Source of the DNA: JABWBD01 sp040768665
GTDB taxonomy: Bacteria > Planctomycetota > Planctomycetia > Pirellulales > Thermoguttaceae
Assembly (NCBI GenBank): GCA_040768665.1
Contig: JAXGMN010000049.1
Coordinates: 41,618 to 105,617, forward strand
DNA: 64,000 bases
Direction: 5' to 3'
Part shown: positions 18,810 through 28,628 of the stretch, piece after piece
How the letters are laid out: the number at the start of each line of letters is the position of its first letter
How positions within the stretch are numbered: the first letter of the stretch is position 1
Translations under genes and position numbers: made by a program
Notes under the pieces: model-generated
Told to the model about the DNA's origin: nothing
Seen by the model: the letters and a program-made list of their open reading frames with translations, nothing else
Database searches by the model: none

Positions 18810-18817
18810 GCTTGCTC

Positions 18818-20581
18818 TCAGGGCGTGTCCGGCTCTACGACCGGACCTTCAACGACGACGTAGTAGTCGGTCTGAAAGACGATCTTGTCCCGGTACTGCG
18901 ACAGAAGACGATCGACCGAAGATTTCTCCGGAATCCGCCACGGCCAGTCGCCGATCTGGTAGGGACCGAGCACCACAAACGCCCGGCCGTCCCGCTATGT
19001 CCGCCGGTCCCACTCGTAGCGGTCTGATGAAAAAGAAGACGCGTCCGGTCAACGGAGGCAACTCCGCGACCAGGAACCGGCCGAGATAGTAGATGCGGTC
19101 TTCGTCTCGGACCTCGGCCGCAGGTAAAATCGCTTCGCGCCGACCTGTGGAATACCGGCGAGAAAACCAGAGACTGCAAGTGGGCGATAGAATGGCCGGT
19201 ACCAGCGAAGCACCCTCGTACCGCAGCCAGGGAGAAAGCTCCGCCGATGCGTAGTCAAAGCCCAAGTATGTTCAATGCCGCCACCAGCACAACCAGGCCG
19301 GCGGATCTCCTTTCGTTCGGGGGCGAACAGGCCGCGCAGCGAATCGGCGACCAGAATGGAGATCATCAGAGCGGACAGGATCAAGGCGTCCCACGCGTGC
19401 CGGGTGAAATGCGACGGCGTGAGAAACGTGAACCACGTCAAGACCAGGGCGATCTTAATCGCGGCGACCTGCAACACCGTACCCGCGACCTCGCTCCGCG
19501 TCGAGCGCTCCGTTGCCTGGGGCCGCCGAAACACGAAGACTGCCGCCCCCAGCGCCAGCGGCCAGGCCAGCGCCAGGACTCTCAGGCCGATCGTCTGCAA
19601 GATGTCGAGCTTGGTCCGGACTATTGCCAATCGGCCGTGAAGATCGGAGCCCAGGCCGCTTCCCCCGCTGAGAAAAACCAGCATGAAGTCCGCCGTATTG
19701 GCCAAATAGCCGTGCAGCCCGAACCGGCTGACGAGAACCGCAAACCGATAAGCCTCGAATGTCGCGACCGGAAGCAGGAATCCCGCCGCAGCCAGCGACC
19801 CGCCGAGCCACGCCCTCTTTTTCGCCGTTTCCCCGTTCCTGACCCGCCACGCCAGGTGAAATACGACGGCAGCCGACGAAATCAAGAACAGGCTCTTCGT
19901 CAAGTACGAGAGCCCCATCAAGAAGCCCGCCATGGCCCAGGATCCTTTTCGCGACGCCTGGCCCGCCATGGCATAGCCGTAGGCGCAGAATCCCAACAGC
20001 GAATACAACAGCGCCAAGTGCTCCGAGTAGGCCTCGTAAGCGAAGTTGAACGTCACCGGCGGCATCGCCCAAAGCCAGAGTTGCAGCACAAGCACCGCTG
20101 CGGGCCCGGCACGAACATAGGCCAGCCCCGAGAGCAACACCACCAGACAGAACATCGCAGACAGCGGCAGGAGCCGGTACTGCCACCAGCCTACGCCCAG
20201 CACCTTCAATACCAGGGCCTCCGGCACGATGAAGCCCGGCCCCACGGTCACGCCCGCGGGAAAGTAGGTGTAGCCTTCTGCATCCTGCACCGTAGGCCGG
20301 TTGTGGAAGCCCGTTCCCCTGCTGACCGGCTCGTCCGATACGGCCACGTTGCTGCTCGAGGCATAAATCCCGCGCTGGGCAAGATTCCTCGCCGTGCCGA
20401 AGTACCAGCCGCTGTCGTGCTCGATCCCACCCACCGTCGCCGCGAAAGCGGCATACCGATAGATCGCCAACGATGGAAATGCCAGCAGCAGGATCGCCAC
20501 CATCGCGCTTCGCCACCGCGGGCGGCTTCCGGGGCCGGCGGGCCGAGGATCCGAATCGTGTTTCCGTCCTTTTTCGTTCAT
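18818..20581 (-). pseudogene. GT-C-like membrane protein gene, broken in its 3' quarter
   Basis: From ATG 20581 the first ~430 codons are intact. They encode a polytopic membrane protein with IEHDSGWYFGTARNLAQRG in the first exported loop, a GT-C-like acidic motif. The frame then degrades. The last helix (GLVVLVAALNILG) is in a second frame near 19290, GFDYASAELSPWLRYEG onward in a third from ~19265, and the C-terminus (RDGRAFVVLGPYQIGDWPW to VEPDTP) back in the first below ~19028. There, a TAG at 18997-18995 also interrupts. Read as is, the protein would end at 19049 with ~70 nonsense residues. Either real decay or clustered sequence errors. It precedes nothing and follows the methyltransferase gene. 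Confidence 0.7.
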
Positions 20582-20611
20582 GCCATCCTGTCGACAGGTC
20601 TTCGTCGGTGG

Positions 20612-20684
20612 GTCTATCCCAATACCATCGGGGACTGGCTCATTTTGCGGAGTTTTCGGAGCAAAATGTGCCTGTCCCCTCCTC
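20612..20684. repeat. Boxed hairpin repeat, family 1 copy C (right arm missing)
   Basis: Left outer arm GTCTATCCCAATACC, boxes GGGGACTGGCTC and GTGCCTGTCCCC, inner arms CATTTTGC / GCAAAATG. The right outer arm stops after CTCCTCGCG, where methyltransferase coding sequence takes over. The element supplies the last 14 codons and stop of that gene. Confidence 0.85.
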
Positions 20685-21407
20685 GCGCTCAGCGTTGCGC
20701 TGCCAGGCGGCCAACACACTCTTCCCAAGCCGGCGGCCCAGGATCGGATCCAAAACGCGCGAGCAGGGAACCATCAGCCCGTCCCAAGTCCGGATCTGTC
20801 GGGCATCCGGCATCGCCTTTCGCAACCAGAAACGGTTGGCCGCCGACGCCAGAAGCCCCACGCTGTCGAGATACTCCCAACGAATCAATTGCGTTCCCGT
20901 GGGCGTCAGTTTCCGCAGCATCCCTATGGTATAGCGGCGGAAATGCCCGATACTCCGGTCAAATGGCGAAAACAGCCAAGGATGCGCCGGGCCCAATACG
21001 ATCAACCGCCCATGGGGCCGCAAGCGGCGTGCCGCGGCTTCGATCTCCTCGGCATCCTTCTCAATATGCTCCAGGACGTCGACGTAGAGAATCGTGTCGT
21101 AGATGGCAGCATCGGGCAGATCCCGGATGCTTCCCACGATGACATGCAGACCATCTCCACCACCGGCTGGGCTTGCGGGCCGGCGGCCTTCAATCTGGGC
21201 CGCTTGTCTCGGATCCGGTTCCAGGCAGGTCCAACTCCCCTCATGGCCGTTGCGAAGAACGAGCGTCGTGGTTCCGATGCCGGCTCCCACCTCGAGTACG
21301 TCTCCGGTGAGGAAGGGACGCAGGCGGCTGGCAAAGTATTCTTTCCAATGGTTGGCTTGGGCGAACAATTCCAACTCTCGCCCGGCATACTCATACGCAT
21401 CGTGCAT
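20640..21407 (-). CDS. Class I SAM-dependent methyltransferase
   Basis: 255 residues from ATG 21407, which overlaps the end of the upstream GT2 gene by 17 bases. Motif I (VLEVGAGIGTTTLVL, ~38-52), the acidic end of beta-2 (CLEPDP) and post-motif LYVDVLEHIEKD are clear. The GHFRRYT stretch is common in methyltransferases of sugar and lipid-linked loci. The last 14 residues (EEGTGTFCSENSAK) and the stop come from repeat copy C, so the native C-terminus was probably replaced. Its place next to a GT2 suggests it methylates a sugar or lipid carrier in the glycan locus; that is inference. Confidence 0.85.
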   Translation of the reverse strand: MHDAYEYAGRELELFAQANHWKEYFASRLRPFLTGDVLEVGAGIGTTTLVLRNGHEGSWTCLEPDPRQAAQIEGRRPASPAGGGDGLHVIVGSIRDLPDAAIYDTILYVDVLEHIEKDAEEIEAAARRLRPHGRLIVLGPAHPWLFSPFDRSIGHFRRYTIGMLRKLTPTGTQLIRWEYLDSVGLLASAANRFWLRKAMPDARQIRTWDGLMVPCSRVLDPILGRRLGKSVLAAWQRNAEREEGTGTFCSENSAK

Positions 21408-22437
21408 AGAGCCACCTATGGCTGTCGACGAAATACTGCCAGTCGCGGATGGGCAGAAACTGGGCATGGCTCCGCGACTGCGTCACGAACAGCACAAACA
21501 TCATGGCCAGAGAAAACAGGTTTACCAACAGCAGCGCGAGAATGCCCGCCGCCGTGGTCGCCCAACCCGGGATCGCGGCGGTCGTGAACAGCCGGACGTA
21601 AACGACCGCGACGAGGCCGCCGGTCAGCAGCAGCATCAGAATGCCGAGCACCACCAGGATCCGCACGCCGACCGTGTCTCCAAATACCGAGATCGCACTC
21701 AGACCATGCACCACCAGCGAAACAGGATCCATGTGCGAGTCGCCATGCAACCGCCGTCCCCGGTCGACCCGGAGCGTTTCCACCGGCAGCTTGGCGTGGA
21801 ACACGGCCGCCGCATAATGGTTCCAGAGCTCCGAGACACTCATCAATCGGCCCAGCAGCGAGAACGGAACCACGCTGAAATTTCCCACCTCGACTCGTCG
21901 CCCTGTGAGCAGGTAGTGGACGAAACGGTAGCTCTGGTACCCCAGGCGAAACCACAACGGCTCGCTCCGCTTCCCCCGTTTGGCAAATACGATCGCCGGC
22001 GACGGCGCCTGTCGGCTGCGGCTCAGCAGCCTCGGGATCGACTCCGGCAGATCCTCGCCGTCGCCATCCATCACCACAACCTCGCGGCAGGGAATCCGCT
22101 CGAACACAAACGCCAGCCCCAAGGCGATTGCCCGCTGGTGGCCCACATTCTGCCGAAGGCGAACGAGCCCCACATTATCCAGGCTCTCCGGCTCAACGGC
22201 AAGCGACTCGGGCGGGGCGATCGTGGACCCGTCGTCGATCAGCAGAACCGAAACCCGCTCGGGAAGTCCCGCGGCGACCGCATCCAGGCGCCGGATAATC
22301 TCACCGGCCGATTGCCAATCGTTGAACACGGGAATGCAGACAACCACCCGTGGTGCTTCCGTTGGCGTTTGCGGTGCCGGCGGACAATCTGCCGCCCCTG
22401 TCGCTCGAACGCTGGATCCGCTGCTGCCTGGCTTCAT
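21391..22437 (-). CDS. GT2 glycosyltransferase with two C-terminal membrane helices
   Basis: 348 residues from ATG 22437. GT-A fold motifs: VVVCIPVFND (~31-40), LIDDGS (67-71), NVGHQRAIALG and VVMDGDGEDLPE (~121-132). Two helices at ~255-279 and ~286-313 anchor it. This matches the DPM1/GtrB/ArnC group, which load a sugar from a nucleotide onto polyprenyl phosphate. It is divergent from GT-C paralogue 2 (184-base gap) and overlaps the methyltransferase, so the three probably act together. Upstream in-frame sequence is rejected as leader. Confidence 0.85.
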   Translation of the reverse strand: MKPGSSGSSVRATGAADCPPAPQTPTEAPRVVVCIPVFNDWQSAGEIIRRLDAVAAGLPERVSVLLIDDGSTIAPPESLAVEPESLDNVGLVRLRQNVGHQRAIALGLAFVFERIPCREVVVMDGDGEDLPESIPRLLSRSRQAPSPAIVFAKRGKRSEPLWFRLGYQSYRFVHYLLTGRRVEVGNFSVVPFSLLGRLMSVSELWNHYAAAVFHAKLPVETLRVDRGRRLHGDSHMDPVSLVVHGLSAISVFGDTVGVRILVVLGILMLLLTGGLVAVVYVRLFTTAAIPGWATTAAGILALLLVNLFSLAMMFVLFVTQSRSHAQFLPIRDWQYFVDSHRWLYARCV

Positions 22438-22620
22438 GGAACGTAGTTTCCGCCCTTTTTTGTGATACCCGTAAGAACTGGAGAATGCCCTCGTTGAAGG
22501 GCAGGTTGGAGCGGGAACCTCGCTCGGCCACCCACTTCTCAAGATTGTAACTTACCCCAAAGGCATGGGGAAGAAAAATTGGGAGCCGCAAGCCAAACCC
22601 GGCGAAGGTAGAATGGGGAA

Positions 22621-24267
22621 ATGGTCGCTGAGCCCGATTCGCCGTCGGTTGATCCTGCCCGTTCCCGGTGGAGGGACTACTGGGTTCTGGCGCTTGTGTG
22701 CGTGCTGTTTCTGGGATTCCGTGTACCGCTGATGTACCGTCAGCCGGGCGGCATGGACGAAGCCGATTTTGCCGTGCCCGGCTACACCATCCTGCGCGAT
22801 GGTATCCCACGGATTCCCTACAACCCCGGCCGCAATCCCGACGGTTTCTTCTATCGGGCCGACGAGGCGCTTTTCCTCTTGCCTCCGCTCTATTTCTATT
22901 GGCAAGCCGCGTTCTATGCCGTGCTCCCTCCCGGCTATGGAACTGCCAGGCTGGCCTCAGGAATTGCTGCCGTCCTGGCCATCGTCCTGACCTATCTGCT
23001 GGGTCTTCGGTTGACCGGCGACCGCGCCTCGGCACTCTGCGGTGCGGGGCTCTATTCGATTTCGCGAGTCTGCTTCTTCCCCGCCATGTCCGCACGTCCG
23101 GACATGCTCTGCGGAATGCTCGGACTGGCCGCGGTTGCCGCGTTCCTCCGCTGGCGCGACGCGGGCCGCCTCGCTTGGCTCCTCGCCGCAGCCGCCCTTC
23201 TCGGGCTCGGCGGTCTGACGCACCCCTTCGCGCTGGTTTATGCCGTGCAGATCGGCGTCTGGACTCTGCTTGGTCCCGGTCCCCTGTTGCGGCGACTGCG
23301 CAACGTCGGCATTCTGGCGACGGGCGCGGTCCTCGTATTCTCGCTGTGGCTGATCCTGATCATTCCAAGATACGAAATCTTCCGCATCCAATTCTTCACC
23401 AACGTATTATCCCGGTCAGGGCCGGGACTGCTGGAACGGTTCGTTTGGCCGTGGGAGTCGATTGCCTGGCATGCCGGGCTGATCCTCGAACACGCCGGAC
23501 CGCTGCAGGTGTTGCTGATGTTCGGCGGCCTTGTAGCGGCGACTGCCTTCAGCCGAACACAGAAGAATCCCGGCATGTTCGCTTTGCTCGCCCTGGCGTG
23601 GTCGAGCGTTTACTTGCTGGTCGTGTGCGAGGGCCTGCATCACACGAAGGGATACTGGTGCTATCCCGGGGCGTGGCTGTTTCTCTGCGTCGGTTGGTGC
23701 GTCCTTGGGATCTTCCGTTGGGGAGCACGATTTTGTCGGCAGCAGAACATCCGGACATGGGCGTGTCGGGGTGCAGGGTGCCTGGGGGGCGTGGGCCTCT
23801 TGCTGTTGATGTTGCCCGGTTCAGGCTTCCGCGCTCTGGCCGCTCATATCAACCATTGGAACGATCTGCCGTATGACGCCCCCCGCTTTACCCAGATGCT
23901 TCTGGACCAGATACCGCGCGATGCGCGGGTTGTCGTCGATACCGCCTATGCCCTCCCGTTTTACCTCGACGGCCGCGCGGTAATTCTCGCCGGCGCCTGC
24001 GACCTTCGCGCGCCCGACGACTACCAACCCTACGACTTCTACATCGCCGGTACTGAGTCGTTGGACAAAGGATGCCCCGAGACACTCGGTGCCCGACTCG
24101 TCAAGCAATACGGCGAGCCCCACGATGTTTTCGCGTGCTACGCACAGATCTATCGGCCCGGCCGCTTTCCCGAAAACAGCCGACGCGAGGTCCCGGAGGG
24201 GGCGGCACCCGCGCCGGCAGAAAGCCCTCTCAGGCCGCTCCCGTCCTTGCCCTCGCGCCGCCAATAG
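22621..24267 (+). CDS. GT-C membrane glycosyltransferase (GT39/ArnT-like), paralogue 2
   Basis: 548 residues with the same layout as paralogue 1: GGMDEADFAVPGY in the first exported loop, LYFYWQAAFYAVLPPGYGTARL, YSISRVCFFPAMSARPDMLC, LTHPFALVYA, GYWCYPGAW and MLPGSGF. The acidic motif is DEAD rather than DEEW/DEDW, so it has diverged at the catalytic loop. A Pro/Arg-rich tail of ~35 residues follows the soluble C-terminal domain. It ends 32 bases before paralogue 3. Donor and acceptor unknown. Confidence 0.82.
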   Translation: MVAEPDSPSVDPARSRWRDYWVLALVCVLFLGFRVPLMYRQPGGMDEADFAVPGYTILRDGIPRIPYNPGRNPDGFFYRADEALFLLPPLYFYWQAAFYAVLPPGYGTARLASGIAAVLAIVLTYLLGLRLTGDRASALCGAGLYSISRVCFFPAMSARPDMLCGMLGLAAVAAFLRWRDAGRLAWLLAAAALLGLGGLTHPFALVYAVQIGVWTLLGPGPLLRRLRNVGILATGAVLVFSLWLILIIPRYEIFRIQFFTNVLSRSGPGLLERFVWPWESIAWHAGLILEHAGPLQVLLMFGGLVAATAFSRTQKNPGMFALLALAWSSVYLLVVCEGLHHTKGYWCYPGAWLFLCVGWCVLGIFRWGARFCRQQNIRTWACRGAGCLGGVGLLLLMLPGSGFRALAAHINHWNDLPYDAPRFTQMLLDQIPRDARVVVDTAYALPFYLDGRAVILAGACDLRAPDDYQPYDFYIAGTESLDKGCPETLGARLVKQYGEPHDVFACYAQIYRPGRFPENSRREVPEGAAPAPAESPLRPLPSLPSRRQ

Positions 24268-24299
24268 CCCACAAAGCATATATCAACTAAAATAGGGGG

Positions 24300-25853
24300 A
24301 TGGGTGCAAGTCTTCTTTCAGCATCGCATGCCGGTCCCGATCGCTCACGGGCATCGGAGTACTGGACCCTGGCCATCATTGGCGCCGTGTTTCTGGCGTT
24401 GCGCGCGCCGCTGATGTATCGTCAGCCAGGTGGACTGGACGAGGACTGGTATTCGGTGCCCGGCTGGACCGTCGCGCACGAAGGCATTCCCCGTGTCCCC
24501 TATGCACCCTCCCGGGATCCCGCCTCCGCCTTCTATCGGGTCGATGAAGTCCTGCTCGCCATGCCGCCGGCCTATTTCTATTGGCAGGCGCCGTTCTTCC
24601 TCCTGCTGCCCGATGGATACGGCACCGCGCGCCTCGCCTCGGCCGTTGCGGGCCTGATCGCCGTCTGGCTGGTCTATTGCCTGGGACGATCGTTCTACCG
24701 CGATCCTGCGGCGGGCCTCTGGGCGGCAGGGCTGTACTCCATCTCCCGAGCTTTCTACTTCCCGGCACAAACCGCCCGGCCCGACATGCTCTGTGCAGCC
24801 GCAGGTCTGGCTGCCGTGCTGGTCGTATGGCAGTGGCAGACCAGCGGCCGATTGCGATACCTGTTTGCCGCGGGTGCATTGGTCGGACTGGGCGGGCTGA
24901 CCCATCCCTTCGCCCTCGCATACGCCCTGCAGCTCGGTGCCTGGGTTCTCCTTGTTGGACGGGGGATCCGGCACCGCGTCGTTGCACTCGCCGTCTTGGC
25001 CGCCGGCACCGTTGCCGTCCTGTCGCTTTGGCTTCCGTTGATTCTTGCCTGGCCCGACGTCTTCCGCGCGCAGTTCTTCAACAATGTCCTGGACCGCGCC
25101 GGTCCGGGTTTGCTCGATCGTTTCCTCGTGCCCTGGCCCTGGTTCGTCCACCACTCGAAAATCCTTCTGGAACTCGTGCAACCGCCCCAACTGGCGATGA
25201 TGGCTGTCGGACTGGCCGGCGCAACCCTCATCGATTTTCGCCGCGAATCGGGGCCGCGCGTCACCTTGGCTCTGGCTTGGTCAAGCCTCTATTTCATGGC
25301 AGTCTGCTTGGGTTCGCATTCGCTCAAAGGCTACTGGTGCTATCCCGTTGCACTCGTGTTCGTCTGCCTCGGCCGCACGGTCGTGGCCGCCGCGCGGCGT
25401 TTCGAGCAGTCTGTTCCGCGGATGATTCCTTGGGTGGCCGTCGCCGCCGTGCTGTCGGCGGCAATGCTTCCCGGATCCGGCATCCGGGCCTGGATGGCCC
25501 ATATCGAGCATTGGTCCGACATCCAGTACAATGCCCCCCGCTTTGCCGAACGCTTGTTTCATGATCTGCCTCGCGAGGCCCGTTTGACGGTCGATCCAGC
25601 CTTTGTCTTCAATGCGTTCCTCGACGGTCGAAAGACAATCCTCGCTGTCACCGACGAATTCCTCTTCGACGCCACCGCTTTCCCTTACGATTATCTCATT
25701 GTCGCACGCGTCGGAATCGACAAGCAGGTTGCCGACGATCTCGATGCCCGGTTCGTTCGGGCCTATGGCAGTCCCGACGACGTTTTCGCCTGCCACGCGG
25801 AACTATACGTACCCAAGGAAAACGCCGAACCGGCGATCCAGGAAAGCCAATGA
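24300..25853 (+). CDS. GT-C membrane glycosyltransferase (GT39/ArnT-like), paralogue 3
   Basis: 517 residues, closest to paralogue 1 by eye: GGLDEDWYSVPGWTVAHEGIP, then PYAPSRDPAS, PPAYFYWQAPFFLLLPDGYG, AQTARPDMLCAAAGLAAVL, LTHPFALAYA, GYWCYPVAL and MLPGSGIRAWMA. An AGGGG ribosome site lies just before the ATG. Its stop overlaps the start of the next gene (ATGA), so the two are coupled. Likely the same reaction class as paralogue 1, with another donor or acceptor. Confidence 0.83.
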   Translation: MGASLLSASHAGPDRSRASEYWTLAIIGAVFLALRAPLMYRQPGGLDEDWYSVPGWTVAHEGIPRVPYAPSRDPASAFYRVDEVLLAMPPAYFYWQAPFFLLLPDGYGTARLASAVAGLIAVWLVYCLGRSFYRDPAAGLWAAGLYSISRAFYFPAQTARPDMLCAAAGLAAVLVVWQWQTSGRLRYLFAAGALVGLGGLTHPFALAYALQLGAWVLLVGRGIRHRVVALAVLAAGTVAVLSLWLPLILAWPDVFRAQFFNNVLDRAGPGLLDRFLVPWPWFVHHSKILLELVQPPQLAMMAVGLAGATLIDFRRESGPRVTLALAWSSLYFMAVCLGSHSLKGYWCYPVALVFVCLGRTVVAAARRFEQSVPRMIPWVAVAAVLSAAMLPGSGIRAWMAHIEHWSDIQYNAPRFAERLFHDLPREARLTVDPAFVFNAFLDGRKTILAVTDEFLFDATAFPYDYLIVARVGIDKQVADDLDARFVRAYGSPDDVFACHAELYVPKENAEPAIQESQ

Positions 25854-27673
25854 AGCTGTGGGTTTCGATCGCAACGCTCTTCTCAGCGGCACTGCTGATC
25901 CAGGCTGCCTGGTTCCGGCACACCAAGAGCATCACGTTCGACGAAACACTCTATCTCGGCAGCGCGCTGGAGACCCTCCACGACGGCAAACTCGATCCCC
26001 GCCTTGCCTCTCTCGGCGTCGCGCCGCTGCCGATCGCGCTGAACTACCTTCCCTCCCTAAGTTTTATTCTGCCTCAACAGCGGCCTTCGCTCGCGGAGGG
26101 AAAACCGGAGGATGCCCACCTGATCCACGGTCCGCGGCTGACCAACTCGATCCTAATGGGCGTCCCGCTGTTGCTGATCGTTTCTGCTTGGCTCCTCCGA
26201 CGGCGGGGAGTCGTGGCCGCGGCCGCCGGGGCCGGACTGATGGCGTTCTCGCCCTCAATCATCGCCCATGCCTCGCTCGCCACCACCGACGCTTGCTTCG
26301 CGCTGTTCGCCCTGCTGGCCCTCGCGGCAATCGCCTGGTATTTCTCGGGACCGTCTCGGCTGCGCTTCATCATGATGGCGGCCGCCATCGCCGCCGCCAT
26401 GGCTGCCAAGTACTCCGGCGTATTTCTCCTTCCCGTCGTCGCGATCCTGTTCCTGCTGCACCCCGATGCCGCTTCCAGACGCCGAGCATCGTCCGATCCC
26501 GCCTCACCGCCCTCTCAGCCCCAACCGCAATCTTGGCGAGGCCGTTTGTGGGACCTTACGCGAAACCTTACAGCGTTGCTACTCCTGATCTTGCCGCTCT
26601 GGTGGGGGCTCCATTTATTCAGCTTCACGGGCCCGCTCAAGAATCTGCCGCTGGAACAAACTCCCGACGCCTCTCCTTGGGTACAAATCCTCGGTCGGAG
26701 CCCCGCCGCGGAAGCCATCATGCGCTTCGCCCACGAAAACCTAAGACGGCCGGCTCCACTGGACGGCGTCCTGTATCAGTACCTGCACAATCGCGGCGGT
26801 CACACCGCATTTCTCATGGGCGAGCGCTCCGTCACCGGCTGGTGGTACTTCTTCCCGTTGGCGATGCTCATGAAAAGCACGCCGGTGGAACTCCTGCTGC
26901 TTGCCGGGCTGCTCGTGTCGGTTGCGGCTTCGTTGCGTTCCCCCTGGCGAGCCTTTCGTTCGCTGGACACCGAGATCCAGACCCTCGCCATCGCTACACT
27001 GGTGTATAGCCTCTTGCTCCTGACTTCCCGGATCAACATCGGGCACCGCTATCTTCTACCCCTCTATCCGCTGCTCATCCTGATGTCGATAGATAGCCTT
27101 TGGCGGTGGCTCGGCCCGCGGCCCAGAATCGCATTCGGCACCGCTGCGGCCCTCGTTCTCGCGCAAGCCGCCGGTTGTCTGGCCGTTGTCCCGCACTACC
27201 TCGCCTACTTCAATCCGATCGTCGGCGGACCGCAGCAGGGATGGCATTACCTGGTCGATTCGAGCATCGACTGGGGCCAGGACTTGCCGGCCCTGGCGCG
27301 GGAGCTCCAACGGCGAGGCTACCGGCACGTGGCCCTGCAATACTTCGGAACGGCCGATCCGCGTGCCTATGGGGTCCAGGCGGATCGGTTCTCGGATCTC
27401 CAACTCCCGATCGACCGCTACCAGGCGGTCGCGATCTCCGTCACCAACTTGCAAGGGTTGTATATTAAGGGCGACGATCCTTTCCGCGAACTGAGACGCC
27501 TGCCCCCGGTCGCGCGGGCGGGCTATTCGATCCTGATCTACGATCTTTCCGACCGGCGCGCGCGGCGCGCTCTCGAAGCGGCGATCCTCGCGAGGCCGTC
27601 GCGATTGGAGGAAGACAACAGCCGAATCGATCCAACCACCGAGAATTCGATTGCACCACCCGGGCAAACGTGA
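25850..27673 (+). CDS. GT39/PMT-like membrane glycosyltransferase
   Basis: 607 residues with ten or more membrane segments. The first exported loop carries SITFDETLYLGSALETL, a GT-C DE motif. NIGHRYLLPLYPLL and GWHYLVDSSIDWGQDLPALARELQRRG (residues ~405-490, split here) are typical of the PMT-2/GT39 family seen in planctomycetes and other phyla. It starts four bases inside paralogue 3 and ends ~57 bases from a convergent gene. It is a distinct subfamily from the three paralogues, which lack the SSIDWGQD block. Confidence 0.82.
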   Translation: MKLWVSIATLFSAALLIQAAWFRHTKSITFDETLYLGSALETLHDGKLDPRLASLGVAPLPIALNYLPSLSFILPQQRPSLAEGKPEDAHLIHGPRLTNSILMGVPLLLIVSAWLLRRRGVVAAAAGAGLMAFSPSIIAHASLATTDACFALFALLALAAIAWYFSGPSRLRFIMMAAAIAAAMAAKYSGVFLLPVVAILFLLHPDAASRRRASSDPASPPSQPQPQSWRGRLWDLTRNLTALLLLILPLWWGLHLFSFTGPLKNLPLEQTPDASPWVQILGRSPAAEAIMRFAHENLRRPAPLDGVLYQYLHNRGGHTAFLMGERSVTGWWYFFPLAMLMKSTPVELLLLAGLLVSVAASLRSPWRAFRSLDTEIQTLAIATLVYSLLLLTSRINIGHRYLLPLYPLLILMSIDSLWRWLGPRPRIAFGTAAALVLAQAAGCLAVVPHYLAYFNPIVGGPQQGWHYLVDSSIDWGQDLPALARELQRRGYRHVALQYFGTADPRAYGVQADRFSDLQLPIDRYQAVAISVTNLQGLYIKGDDPFRELRRLPPVARAGYSILIYDLSDRRARRALEAAILARPSRLEEDNSRIDPTTENSIAPPGQT

Positions 27674-27730
27674 AGCGAAGCGAGTGGTGATCGTTGGCAG
27701 GAGGCGAAACGGTGGCAGCCGTTGGGGCGA

Positions 27731-28618
27731 TCACCGTGTCTGGTCGGTGATTTCGCCCTCGGAGTTCTCACGCGCTTCGGGCGGCACGATCGTTTCCTCC
27801 TTCCCCGGCTGAGTGCCCGTTTCGACGACAGACTCCCTCTGGGCGCTGACACCGGCGTTTGGGTCGCCGATAGCAATAGACCGGCCGCCGGTGTGGGGCA
27901 GGTCATACTGCCTGGAGAAAATCGATCGATAGATACGGAACATATCCCGGATCGTCGCGATGATATTCGGCACGGTAACCGACGCCCCCCTCCCAAATTC
28001 GCGTGGAAACGTCTGGATCCCCACCTCGCCCACGCGGAAACCTTTCAGCATCGTCTTGATGGCGATTTCAGCCCCGATGAAGGGGCTCGACGACTGCAGA
28101 TCGAGCTCGTCGGCGAGTTCCTTGCGGATCAGGCGCAACCCCGTGCTGATGTCCCGGAAGTTGGTCCGGAATAGATAGCGCAGGACTACGTTGTAGACCC
28201 ACGAGATAAACTGCCTGAGGCCGGAGTAGACCTTCACGTATCGGAAGGTGATGATCAGGTCGTAGAAATCCTTTAGTCGGATCAGCTTGTAAAGATCGTA
28301 AACGTCGTACTCATCGTCCCCGTCCGTAAAGCAGATCCACTCGTAACGAACGTTGCGGAGACCGGACCGGATCGCCACTCCGTACCCGAGATTCGTCGGG
28401 TGGTGGATGACCCTTACCTCGGGATGCTCGCACGCCAGTTGATCGGCGATTTCCCCCGAGCGATCCGGGGAGCCGTCGTCGATGATCACGATTTCATATC
28501 GATCCGCAATGTCCGCCAGGACCTGGATACTCTTCTCGGTTACGCGCCGGACGGTCCGCTCGTCGCGATAGACCGGGAAAAAGAGACTGACGGAGGACTT
28601 GGCTGTGTCTGGAGCCAT
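27731..28618 (-). CDS. GT2 polyprenyl-phosphate sugar synthase-like glycosyltransferase
   Basis: 295 residues. GT-A motifs: LFFPVYRDERTVRRV, IIDDGS (45-50), NLGYGVAIRSGL and FTDGDDEYDVYDL (97-109). FRDISTGLRLIRKEL resembles the DPM1/DpgD acceptor region. No C-terminal membrane pair, so it is the soluble or peripheral DPM1 type. It is the last gene of a minus-strand operon behind the DprE1-like and DprE2-like genes (10-base gap). The likely role is to join a sugar to a polyprenyl phosphate, feeding GT-C enzymes. The Glu/Thr-rich C-terminal ~35 residues look disordered. Confidence 0.85.
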   Translation of the reverse strand: MAPDTAKSSVSLFFPVYRDERTVRRVTEKSIQVLADIADRYEIVIIDDGSPDRSGEIADQLACEHPEVRVIHHPTNLGYGVAIRSGLRNVRYEWICFTDGDDEYDVYDLYKLIRLKDFYDLIITFRYVKVYSGLRQFISWVYNVVLRYLFRTNFRDISTGLRLIRKELADELDLQSSSPFIGAEIAIKTMLKGFRVGEVGIQTFPREFGRGASVTVPNIIATIRDMFRIYRSIFSRQYDLPHTGGRSIAIGDPNAGVSAQRESVVETGTQPGKEETIVPPEARENSEGEITDQTR

Positions 28619-28628
28619 TCTCGTTCGC

